This document shows, piece by piece, positions 37,422 through 49,800 of a stretch of DNA of 64,000 nucleotides. The first letter of the stretch is position 1, and each line of letters begins with the position of its first letter. The stretch covers positions 16,182,001 through 16,246,000 of the forward strand of contig QCXZ01000001.1 in NCBI GenBank assembly GCA_025024175.1, read 5' to 3'. The translations under genes were made by a program, and so were the position numbers. This stretch comes from Rhyzopertha dominica (taxonomy: Eukaryota; Arthropoda; Insecta; Coleoptera; Bostrichidae). The notes under the pieces are model-generated. The model was not told the origin of the DNA and ran no database searches. It saw only the letters and a program-made list of their open reading frames with translations.

Positions 37422-40400
37422 TCACTGTTTCAGAAATGACTGTGTAGCAAGTAACAACATCTTCATGTTCTTAACAAATTTATGAGATGGACAGTTTGCT
37501 ACAAACAACGACAACTGTTTAGTTAAATCCCTTAAAATGATTGGAATATGTTCATTTGTTATAGGCACCATTTCTAAATATAGCAAAGCTTCTTCAAGAT
37601 ACCTGTGCAAAAAAAGATGCTGTGATTATAAAATTTGTTGAGAAACAGACACAACTTACTTATGTTTTACTTCAGTATTGTGTGCAAGATCGGCACTCAG
37701 TTGCTGAATTAACGACAAGAGCACATGCTGCTGTAATATACAGCCTCCTTTTTTAAATACTTCCTGTGGATCCACCCTCTCACAAACATGAGTTACTAGT
37801 GCCAAATCTGATGCAGACAGTGCTTGTTGGAATGCAGCTTCGATGTTGCCTTTGGAAATTAGTTGTTGTACTTGGGCCAACTGTACCTGTTTTAAAATTT
37901 AAATATTTTTAACAACTTAATGATACATACAGGGTGATTCACTAAGTGTATGGAGCGCCTGTATCTTGAAAACTCCTCAAGCTATCGCCTTGAGGAAAAA
38001 AATTTTTGGATAAAAATGTACCAGAAAAATATTTAATTTTCGTTGCAAATAAATCCTAAATTTGCCACTAAAATGTAAGTGGAAAAAAGAATTTTTAGAA
38101 TCTCTGTTTAAATAATTAAAAGTTTCGTTAAAACATTTTTTTTCTTTGGTTGCCATGGTAATGTCAGTACAGAGCAAAATAGCCTCGAAACTTCCAGATG
38201 CTGTATCTTCTAAATGCCACAACCAAATTAACAAACTAGGACTCATTTTAGATAGAGTTTCAGGGAAATTAATATTAATGGTAAATTGTTCCAATATGAG
38301 TTTCTCTAAATAGCTATAGAGGGCACATTTCAAAACTGTCATACGTTTCTCGAATTCTCAAAAAAATCGAATGAGATGGTATATTTTTTCGCTTCGTTTT
38401 GTAGGCTATTATCTAAGAAAGAGAGTGGCAAAAACACGAGGCGAGTGTCATTTTTCGTCTTAAAGTTATTGCCAATATAGTAGACATGACATAAATTAAT
38501 AAAGAATTTTCTCCTTCAATTCTGAAAAAAAACATGACAAACTTTTTTTCACTTTATTTTGTTAGCAATTATTTAAAGAAACTGTGGTAAAAACCTGATA
38601 TTCACAGTTTTTCATTTTGAAATTGCTAAAATAGAAAACACAAGATACAAAATAAAAAAAAATTTCTCCTTGAATTTTCAAGAGAAACTAAATAGGAGAC
38701 ATTCTTTTTTCACTTTGTTTCGTAGTTGATGGCTTTTCTCCTTTCGAAGTTATTGCCAAAAAGTACAATTCACACATGATTGAGCAATTTATATGATAAC
38801 ACATTAATTTAATTTGCACTTTCGATGACTAGTATAATTATTAATTTCTTAAACTTATTCACAAGATATTTTTTTAACAATGTATTTTAGTGGTTAAAAT
38901 TAGATATCTTATTAATTTCATGTTTGATTTGGGTAGGCCATGCTCTATGACAATCGAAACAAATGTCAATGCTTCAAAAATCCGTTTACAAATGAAGAAG
39001 CACACCTATACTTAAATTAATATCAATGCTATCAATAAATATTTACATAAAACTCATCTACTTCGCCACTGCCTTTGCTACAAATGTGACCATTACTTTT
39101 TAACAGATCTATTTGGGTATAACCATGCTCATCTCAATTTTTGTAAAAAGAATTATTTTTAACAGTTTAATGGTTATTATACTGCTGACTTCTTCTCTTT
39201 TATATTGACTTTCATTTTAAATTAAACATATTCAAATGATAAACAATAAGAGAATTATAACCATTCAACATAAAATTTGGACAATAATTATCTTTAATTA
39301 TAGAATATAATTTATTTGGGTTATAAACTTTGGAACTTGAATAAAATTAATATCCTGTGAATAGATTTAAAAAAATTACAATTGTATGAGTCATTAGAAG
39401 TGCAAGTTAAACTCAACTACTATTGAATAAATTTAAAAATTAGTTGCTCGGTTATGTGTGGTGTGTATACTACAGGGTTTCTGTGAATGATTCATGCAAC
39501 GCACACAGCGATGATTAATAAATTCTTTGTGCCGCCTTTTTATAATTGCTGCCAAGCTACAGTATGCATGGTGATCACTGAACATCAATGAGCATTGAGC
39601 ACGATAGTACTGAAGGTTGCAGATCAAGTTACAGACACGAAATTGATAGCTTTATAAAGATTTTTCAATAATTTACGATTCTATTTATCCTTCATACGTA
39701 AGAGATAATAATTATTGATGTAGTAGGCTTGTGGTAACCTCTACAGACTATACACCCTTGCACTGTGGAAGCTTTGTGTAGTGCAGCTAACGTTAATACC
39801 ACTTAGTTTGTGAATTTTACCATTGCGGCAGGCTAAAAACTTTCAGTCCATCATAGCACAATTGGGTATTTCAGCATTTTTTTTTTTTAATTATATATTC
39901 CGAACAATCCAACTGAAATAAGATTGACCTGTTTTTTGTTTCTTTCAATATTGCATATAACTTGATATATTAATTAATCAAAATTAAAGAACTCAGTTGT
40001 GACGTCATAAGTGAACAATCTGGTTATAACGTGTTAAAACGAGAGGGATAAACAACAATTGGAGTGAGTAGCAACATTGCGTGCAGCTGACCACTAACAG
40101 TGACGGCTGAGCTGTAAACGCGTTTTTATTTGTTGTGTTTGTTCTCTTTTGTTTATTGTTCATTGTCCTTGCGTTAATTAAGTATCATCAAACACAAACA
40201 CGACAAATCCAACACGGGCACAAGATGATAACTTTTACAAAACCGCGTGTGTTTACAATCAACTTGTCTGACGCCCAACATCCGACCGTGATTTGACAGC
40301 CACTAAAGAATGCAAAGTAACACTGCTGCCAAGTTGCGTAATTACCCTTTTCAGTTAAGTTGTCACATCCTTTGGAGAGCGTTTTAAAATAATTCAACTT

Positions 40401-40795
40401 TGACTTGAATATATATATATACATATATATGGTGTGAAACTTTTTCGGGTAATGTACCGGTTATCAGTAGGCAGCAAAGCATCATATTGTCTCAAGGGGA
40501 GGCACAAGCCAGTTTGCCTAGAACACGGAGTAGGACACCCCAACAAACACAGTCACANCAAAGGCAGACCGNACCGTAACGGGTGACAGCAAATTGACAA
40601 CATAGCAATTAATCACCGTACTGGAACTTTCATTGCGAAGAATAGAGTGAAAGATTACCACTTGAAAATGGCAAGTGCGACCTTGCCGAAACGTCGGAAG
40701 AACGGTCCTCCTGAGGATCAAGCTACTACACGGAATACAACCCGAAAAAGTTTCACACCATACTCAATCCGTGAAAACCTAAAATCTACCAATAC

Positions 40796-40853
<58 letters not shown>

Positions 40854-43800
40854 TTAAATACATTTTTTATTCTAACATAGAGAATTATTTGCATATGTAA
40901 CAATTAGTAACGAAACTATATTGATCTCCATAATTTTTACTTCACTGAAATACCCAATTATTTAATAAGCTTTCTGTAGCCACAACCTCACAAATACGAT
41001 ACATAAAAAAGTTGATTATTACACAAAACATTACAGAATATGTTGAAAATACACACTCCCACGTGTTTTCTCGCATTAAAATATATCAAATAATTCAACA
41101 ATCGACAAATGACAAGTGTACATCAAAGCAATTGTTGTGTTCACCTTCCTGACAAATGACAAACTGATTTAATTGACAATTTCCATAAGCGCCCTGGATG
41201 CATGAATCATTTATAGAAACCCTGTATTTTTCTAATAACTTGTTTTGACTAGGGCTGGCCAAAGTATCGATACTGAAAGAATCGATACCTTTCCCGGTAG
41301 CAAGTATGGATACCACCTTGTCGTGGTATTCAAGTATCGAAAGTATTGAAAATATTAAAAATTGAAACAATAAGCAATTGGAAAGTATGTATCAAAAAAT
41401 AGTAGCCTCCAGAATATTGGCAGCAGGCAGAAAGTATGGAAATATATGAATAATTTAAAGTATAACAATCGAAATTATTGCAGTATTCAATAATTTAGCC
41501 ATTGATGTATAGTACATATAGTGAAGCATCTTTGATATTTTTGATACTTCGATACTTGGATAATTTTGACAATTCGATACTTTTGAGTAGTTTGACTAGA
41601 TTTAATTCAATAACAGCCTACAAAATAAAGTTAAAAATAGTATATCGTGCTAGTTCTTTTTTTCCACAACCAAAGGGCAAAATTACTTTTTTGTAATTTT
41701 TTGTGTACTATTTTGACAATACCTTCAAACCAAGAAAAGCTATCAAACAATCTCAAACAATAGCCTACAAAACAAAGTGAAAAATAAATATGTTGTCCTC
41801 CCTAGTTTTTCTTTAGAAATCAAGAAGAAAAATTTTTTTTTTACTTTGTGGTTTGTGTATATTATTTTGGTAATAACTTGAAAAGGAAAAAATTACTCGT
41901 CTGGTTTTTACACCATTCTTTCTTACATCATAGCCTACAAAATAAAGTGCAAAAATATACCGTCCCATTCAATTTTTTTGAGAAATTGAGAAAAGATATG
42001 GAGCCCTCTACAGCTATTTCATTAATATTAGTCTCCTTGAAACTCCCTCTAAAATGAGTACTAGTTCGTGAAATTTGATTAAGACGTTTAGAAGATACAG
42101 CATCTAGATATTTCGAGGCTATTTTGCTTTGTAGTTACTTTACAATGGCAAAGAGAAAAATAACATAACAAAATTTTTAGGTAATTAAATAGAGATTCTA
42201 AAAATTCTATTATTCACCATTTTATCGGCAAATTTTGGAACTTAAAAATATTTGTAGAAAATTTATCTGGTAAAAATTAGGAAAATATATTGCAACAAAA
42301 ATCAAAGAGCTACTTAAAGTGTGTAACCATTTTTTTACACTTTTAAAAAGATAGCATGAAATTATTTTTTAATTGTTTCAAGAGTCACAAAAACAGTTTT
42401 CTTGAACTTTTTTATTTTAAGGCAGGTTTCCTGAGATTCATGAAGAATATGTTTCAGAAAATCGATATCAAAATAATTAATTAAGTAAGTAATAAGTCAT
42501 CTAGGTTTGAAAATTTTAAGCAATTTAGGATTTTCACAATATGCAGAAATGAAGGTGATTAGTAAAAAAGTCAAATTCAAGTCAAGGTTTGCAACAATAT
42601 AGTATGATGGAGATGATTTTTAATCTTTTATGTGAAGAAATAAATACTATTCGGAGTCATTTCTTGCAAATGCCCCAAATTTATATTTTGATGGTATGAT
42701 ATTTTATACAACTGTTTTGATGTTCATAATATTCCATGCAACATATGTATGTTCAACTGATTTACNATAACTTATTTTTCCTAGCCCACCCTAACATTAT
42801 TATTCTCTGCCAGTTACTTTCTACAGCAACCATTTATTCAAACAAGAAAAACATCCTCGTCTGAGGATATGCACCTGCNTAACTTAATACATGCATTTTT
42901 GACTTATACAGGGTTTCTATAAATGATTCGTACANCCAGGCCGTTATGGAAATTATCNATTAAATCAATTTGCCTCCTNTCAGGNAAGTGAACACAAGTA
43001 TCAGTTTGACNGATACTTGTTATTTGTCGATTGTCGAATTATTTTATATATTTTGTGGGATAATTAACTTTAAGTTTGGAGAAAGCTCAGATTTTGGTGC
43101 TGTGGAATGAAACGGTATCATAAAACTTTTAAGTTATGCATCGCAATTGTGTGATTATGACTATAGTAAACCTGTTAAATTGTACTGTGATGAACTAAAA
43201 GATGTTTTTAACCTGGCGTAAGGATAATATTCACAGCTAGATTGAATGACAGTGACGTTAATGGCACTACCTAGGTATTGCGTATTGAATGGGGACGTTT
43301 TCTAACCTAACAATTGTAATCAGCTAAATTGTGGTGGTACAATGCTAGTTACAATAGAAGTGTAAAAATTAAAATATGGAAAAAGACTGAGATTGACTGT
43401 GTAGGCCTTCAAATTTGTGGGAAATAGTTCAATTTATAAAGCCATACTGTTGTGGTGACCGCAACAAAAGGGGGCTATGACGGATATAGTTGTGTATATT
43501 GAAGTACGTTGTGTAGCTTCATATCATACAAGCAAATTATTGTTCTTACTTACCTTGGAAAGGAAAATATAACCGTAAGTTGTTGGATAATCTTTATAAA
43601 ACAATGAATTTTGTGGCTATAACTTTATCCGCAACCTTCAGAACAGTATAAGACAGTAGACAGTATATTGAGGGTATTGTAGCTTGGTAGCAGTTACAAA
43701 AAGGCGGCACAAAGAATTCAGAATTCAACGCCACCCGTGCTGCATGAATCATTTATGGAAACTCTGTTCAAAGACCAACGAATGCAGTAATTAGTATAGT

Positions 43801-46800
43801 CATTTCACTTGAATAGTAAACGTCAAAAATATTAATTTTGAAACCACCAAATTAAAACATTTATTCCTAACTTAAATACATCATGCAATAAAAATGTATG
43901 AAATAGCAGTCATCATAAATTATGTATGCCTGTATCTATGTGGTAAGCAGAATCTACTCGGGTAACATACTTGGGAATCTATTACATGAGGTGAAGGTGT
44001 AACTGCCCTCGAACGAACAGCGTTGATGACACTATCCTCAAATACAGCAGCATGGCTCTTGAAACCTTGTTTTATTTGTTCACCAACTAGATCGGCTATA
44101 TTGCGGCTTAATTTGTCTTGCATACTGCAAAAGTTTACATTTATATAATGCAGAACAGAAATTTGCAAAAGCACTTACCTTATGAAAGATAAGTTGAACT
44201 GCCTATGTATCTCTTGTGCGAGATTACTAGTCAGTTTGTCGGTGTTGTTTTTCATTGATTCAGATAGAGATTGCATTTGTGTTATAAGATCTTTTCCTTT
44301 ATCTTGCACTCTTCGCTGGCGATCCATGTATACCTCTACGGAAGCAGTATCTAGAAAAAAGTTAAGCTTGCTTCGGTGTAATTTTATAAACCTCCGCTAC
44401 TTACATTCTTTCGTTCCCTGGGTAAATGTTTCGTGTATTTGTTGAAACATAGTACTGCAAATGCGTTCCCATGATGGTATAAGCGTGGAAACTATCATGT
44501 CTTTATAGCACTGTTCCAAACTTGGTTTAATTACACTGACTATAGACAAGCTCAACGAATCAGCAAGTGCCTGTAATTATCAATACTTCAGTTTTTCCTC
44601 ACAAATACATCTTTCATGAAATATTCAAATCACAACACCAATATATCTTTAAAAAAATTACTGAATGCTCATTTTGTCAATTGATAACACTATTTGTAAA
44701 TATTTGTCTAAATTGGAAATTTTTGATAATTACTCCGTATTTAACAGAATAGTATAATAATGCCATAGCATTGACTACGAAACAACATAAACTTTTAATA
44801 AATGTACTAAATAATAAGGAATACTTCGTAGAGTGCTGTAGAAAAGTTTTAGTTGGAAATACTCGTCTTGGATATAAGTGTTCATGTTTCGCCTCTTAGC
44901 ATCAACTGCAAACTGAAGAGGCTCCGGGTAGGTAATTATATGCTAATTTGAGGATGTTGCCATTGAACTAACCACCAGACTACCTGATTTTCGTGAGTGT
45001 TAAATGTTACAATCATCCTCTACCTAAACTGGCCACCATTCTACCTGAGGTCTTAATTATTGGTGTCCCGCAGGTAGATACAGCAGTTCGAACTGGTTGT
45101 ACCCATTTTATTTCATTGTTTATTAAAAACAAAGACAGTGTGTCTATGTAAGTCGGNCAACAACAAGCACTTTTTAAATACTTCGGNTTCAATATTTTGC
45201 CCTGTTAAGCCAAATAGTCAAAAGTGGTGAAAAGTATATTCGGATATATTATGTTTTTGTTTGAGTTGTCTGTAGGTGAATGTGGTCCACCTTAACCAGC
45301 TAAACTAAATTAAAGTTGCCAGAGGGTACCATGAAATCGCTAATTGTTGTACAACAGCGTCCAAAGTTTTATCTATATTCTGTTCAGATGCAGGCTCAAC
45401 AAAAGCAGCCAAGCACATAAACAATATAGGTTCTGGTCCCAGGAGCCAAATTTTGCGAATTTTTTTGTCTAATAGAAATTTTTGTTAATTAGTTAAAACC
45501 AGTATTTATAAAAGTGAATCAATTTATTAAACTAATAACAAAACTCATGTATACAACACAGCCTAACAGAGTTAGACCAAAAACACTGTAAAGATGCTTT
45601 AGCTTCCATATTCGCCGAATATGGCTTCATGTGACTTTTTTTGTTCCTTATGCCGAAGAGAACCATAAAAGGATGTTTTGCCAGCATTAATGAGATAAAA
45701 ACAAAATACCTGAAAGCGATACCCAAAAGTGACTTCTAGAAGTGCAACACAAAAGTTGGAAAAACCCTAGCATTTTTGCATAATTAGCTTTGGCTCTGCT
45801 CACATTCGACCAATAATCCACACCTTTGGCAAACGAGCATAGCTGAAGGTATTTGGTGAAGCCAAACCTTTTTTTATGATTTTCATTATCATAAACAATG
45901 ATTAATATAATATGTGAGGTGTATGTTTTTCAATTGAATATGTGCAACTGTGCAATTGTGTGTATCCTTCCATATATACCTACAAGCATGTTACATATAG
46001 AAAAAGCTCAGATAAGATATCTCACTTTAAATTTCACAAATTTATTGATCATTTTAAAAAAAGCAAGCAGGCGAGTTGGCGCCTTTCTCAATTTTAAGAA
46101 ATTAATACAAGGTGTGGAAACAAGGTGCAATAGCACACAGTCAATGAGGGAAAGATTATATGAGCAAAAAGTTGCAGTTAATCTATGCATGGCAGAACAT
46201 AGTGGTATCAATGTCCCTACCACACAAGAATTGAGATTCATTAATAATTGCATAATAGTGCTTAAGTGCTTACTCCAAGCTACATTAGATTTCTTAGCCG
46301 ATAACGCATGTGTATCTATAATCATTGGTTTATTAGCTATGTTAAACACAAAACTTGCTGTTAAAACCCTAGACCGCAAAAATCTGCTTATAAACTGCTC
46401 TTATGTGAGACTTTAAACAAAAGATTTTTCTAAATATTTAACCATACTGCTAATCCAAAATTGTAATTTTTTTGCAACAAGAGCGCTTGAATATGTTATC
46501 AATCTTTTAAGAACTGCCAACATTTCTCATTATTGGGCTGCATGGCCTTATAACTTTTTTGAGGAAAGTTGTAATAAAGTATTTGTCAGCTCCGCTTTCC
46601 AGAATATCAAGTGACCAGTTGTTTAGTGCTGCTGGACAACTGTATGCTGACAGGAGGACTAATCCTACTGGCCAGAATGGCAATAAACTACTTTTTCCTG
46701 CATACAACATAAAACCTTTGAATTTTGGTTATTGGTTGTTAATTTATAATTTGCTGTAGCCGTTTTAGTATTGATTGGTTAAGTAACAGATTATATTCTT

Positions 46801-49800
46801 ACACCATATAAATTTCACAATAATTATCTAAATTTAGTTATTCGGTACACAAGGTTTTAATTTTGTTATTTTTATTGTAACCCTAGAATATAAGTTATTG
46901 TTTTTCTGTGTATTTAATAAAAAAAGTTACCATAGGTATGTGGGTAGTTTTACACTTCATTTACAAGTACATAGTTAACATTTGTTAAGTGACTCACATT
47001 AAATATATTTGTGAATTGTTGGCAAAAATTAGTATGATGTAAAAGTGAGAAAAAAAGTAATATACATTAAAAATTTTGCGTATTTTTTTACTGTCTGGTA
47101 TTATGACCAACAGCCTCAGTTTTGGTTTTAGCCTCTATTTATTATATCTAAAAGGATTACTTTGAAGGGGACAATATTGATGTTGATGAATAACTAAGAA
47201 TGCAACTGCAATAAATATAATTTTGAAGTTTTGTGTAGTCATTTAATAGTTATTTGTAACGGTCCGATAAGTGAATTCATAATTTGCACTTTACCAATGA
47301 AGCCTTGAATGCATTACTGACCTGCCATAATCATGTTAAAAAGGTAGTGGGGATGGTAAGAATAACAATCGCTTACATTGAATGTTCACAATAATGGTAG
47401 TATTAATGTTAAAGTCCAGAAAATTTTTGGGCCTCTAACATTTCCAGTAACATCCACCAATAAGAATAACATGTACTGTGGCTTGTTAAGTGTAAAATGT
47501 GTTATTAATGTCACTTGGTATCATAATTTGCTGCAATTCTAGGTCTATCGCATTGCATTTAACCAAAGAATGTAGAAACGATCTTGGCATTATTATGGTT
47601 TAACTGGCAACTAACATGACAACCTAATAACTGTACAACTTTTGGTGGGGAATTCAAAAACTTTATTACAGCGTTAACATCACCATTAGCTAACATCTTT
47701 GTGTACAGCACAGCCCTTAATATTACCACTACCACCTTAACATCACCAATACCACTAATATGATTGTGATATGACAGTCAATCTGCTATTAAAATGCCCA
47801 TCCTAACCATACTAAAGTATTTCCCACACAGTGTCCAAAAACTTTACCGATGCCTCAAAGCAAGAAGAGATTTTATATATATTCCTTGTGTTATATGTCA
47901 CCTTTAAACCTGAAGTTATGAAATTAATAAAGGAAAGGATACAAACAGATAGGACATAGAGGTAATTTGGATGTGTTGTAAATACACACCCTGTCCACAG
48001 AATGGAAGGAAGAAGACTAACAGAAGAGGAACTGTATGCTGACCTCAGGAAGAGGTCAATAAAAACAACCATCATCCCAGTTACAAGGTAGTGAAGTGAA
48101 TAATAATTTAAAAAATAAACACTATTTATAAAGAAAAAATTCTTAGTTAAATTTAAAAAAGTAAGATTTACTAACCTTGCTGGAAACCAGCTTTGCTATA
48201 TTATCCCTCAGTAGATGATCAGTGCTGTTTAACTTCTGGGAGTACTGAATATCTAGTNGATGTTTAAGGTTTTCAAAAACTGACATCACAGCCGGCAGAA
48301 CAACATGTTTAATTTCTTGTACAATAATATTTTGCAACTTTTCTGGTAACTGTTGACTGAGCAACTGTGAGAGACTTGCAATAAGGCTTTCTTGCATTTC
48401 TCTATCTTTGCTCTTTTGCAAATTAATGTAATTCTCAAACATCTTTGCCATATTAAGTTGATACTTTGTCATGGCAACTTCCAGCTGTTTTGCAAATATA
48501 TCTTGCATACTGCTGTCTTGGGTATTGTTCGCAATCTCATGTTGTAACTTTTGAATGTGTATGTTTTGTTCGCGCACCATGTTCTCTAAGCTATTCAGCT
48601 GAAAAGTTATGGTTTGCAGTTGCGCTTTGTTCCATCTCATAGCATCCACATTATCACCATCATCACCTGAACCCAAAAGCAATTCCTGTCTTCGGTTCTC
48701 TTCCTTTACCATTTCACTAGCCTTTACTATTGGTATGTTTGGCCAAATATTACTGACACTTTCTGTAAACATTAGATTTTCCGTTTGGTTAAAGTCGTTT
48801 TGGATTTCAGTCTCATCTTGGCTCTTAGCCAGATTATTGAGGTACTCCTGCGCACCATATGTTGATTCATTTAGTGATAAAATCTGCTGAACTTCCCTGC
48901 TAGGACTCGAACCACCACTAGCAAAATTATCTTTCTGTCGCCTTTGCAAGTCTATCAAATTTTCAATGCTCATTTCATTCAGCTTTTCAACAGACTTCTT
49001 CATTTCATTCACTAAAGAATTTCTAGTACTACTGGGACTAGAATTATGGGGAGGAGAACTGAACGCATCTGGGGTCATCAAATTCAATTGATTTGTCTGG
49101 CGATGTAAAAGTAAGGCTACCGAACTCTGTAAATTATTAATATCACCATTTTCTTTGGTCACGTCATCAGACTCCTTGTTTGTATCAGATGAGTCTTGCA
49201 GCATTTGGTTCACATCTGGTTGGTAAGTGATGGTACATTCACCAAATTGCTTTGGTTCGATAACAAACATTTTCAACACAAATGTATCTTCTAATGGTTC
49301 ATCTTCATATTCGTCCTGATCATCCAAATCCTCATTACTATTGGAAGCATGCAGTTTACAAACTTTAGCATCGATAATATGGAAACTCAAAATTTGTGAG
49401 GGCAATAAAAATTCTGAAACGGATGTAACCCTTGCAATGAAAAGTTGCTCATTTTTATACAGGTGTAACACATATAAAAGTCTGTTATTAATTTCAGTCA
49501 TGATTATATAATCTGCTCTTGGATCAGGTCTAACTTTGAAAAATAACCCACAATGTGGGCGTGCGTGCATATTAGGAAGAAATGTGATAGTTTGCAGTGG
49601 TTCCCAATTTTTGCATGACCATATCTTCAGCACACTATTATTTTCTGCTCCAGTAACAAGAAACTTCCAATAACCATTCCTGCAAGTATTATATTACTGA
49701 ACCACAAATCACCAATAAGTAAAAAACTTACGTTGAATCTTTCATGAGAGAATCCAGGAAAAAGAGACACGAAAGGGGTCTATGATCGTGAGGCACAAAA

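Larger units (their letters stand above)
39473..41224. mobile_element. TA-flanked TIR element (family B, copy 1)
   Basis: TA then CAGGGTTTCTGTGAATGATTC at the left; GAATCATTTATAGAAACCCTG then TA at the right. Next to the ends are CTTTGTGCCGCCTTTTT (left) and CGACAAATGACAAGTGTACA (right), both matching the copy at 42,909 in inverted order. It carries AT microsatellites and a smaller inverted-repeat block (40,430-40,760). No transposase is seen. It is inserted within family A copy 1. Confidence 0.75.
37930..42335. mobile_element. Foldback-type DNA transposon (family A, copy 1), with nested insertions
   Basis: After TA at 37,928 it begins CAGGGTGATTCACTAAGTG. Its left arm (37,930 to about 38,800) returns inverted at about 41,620-42,335. 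For example, GATGCTGTATCTTCTAAA at 38,199 pairs with TTTAGAAGATACAGCATC at about 42,088. Inside each arm a unit of about 150 bp recurs (TTCACTTTRTTTTGTAGGCT then ATTAT..AAGAAAG). The right tip has decayed. Family B copy 1 (39,473-41,224) and a TAGGGCTGG-ended hAT-like piece (from about 41,250) are nested in the middle. No transposase is recognised. It lies in an Edc4 intron. Confidence 0.7.

Noticed and set aside
38000..38342. 121-aa minus-strand frame as a gene
   Set aside because: It lies entirely inside the foldback arm and is mirrored by the inverted arm. It has no domain, and its openness follows from the repeat.
45532..45726. 64-aa minus-strand frame as an Edc4 exon or a BED finger
   Set aside because: It has no Cys/His finger spacing, and the Edc4 phases already join 48,176 to 44,570 without it.
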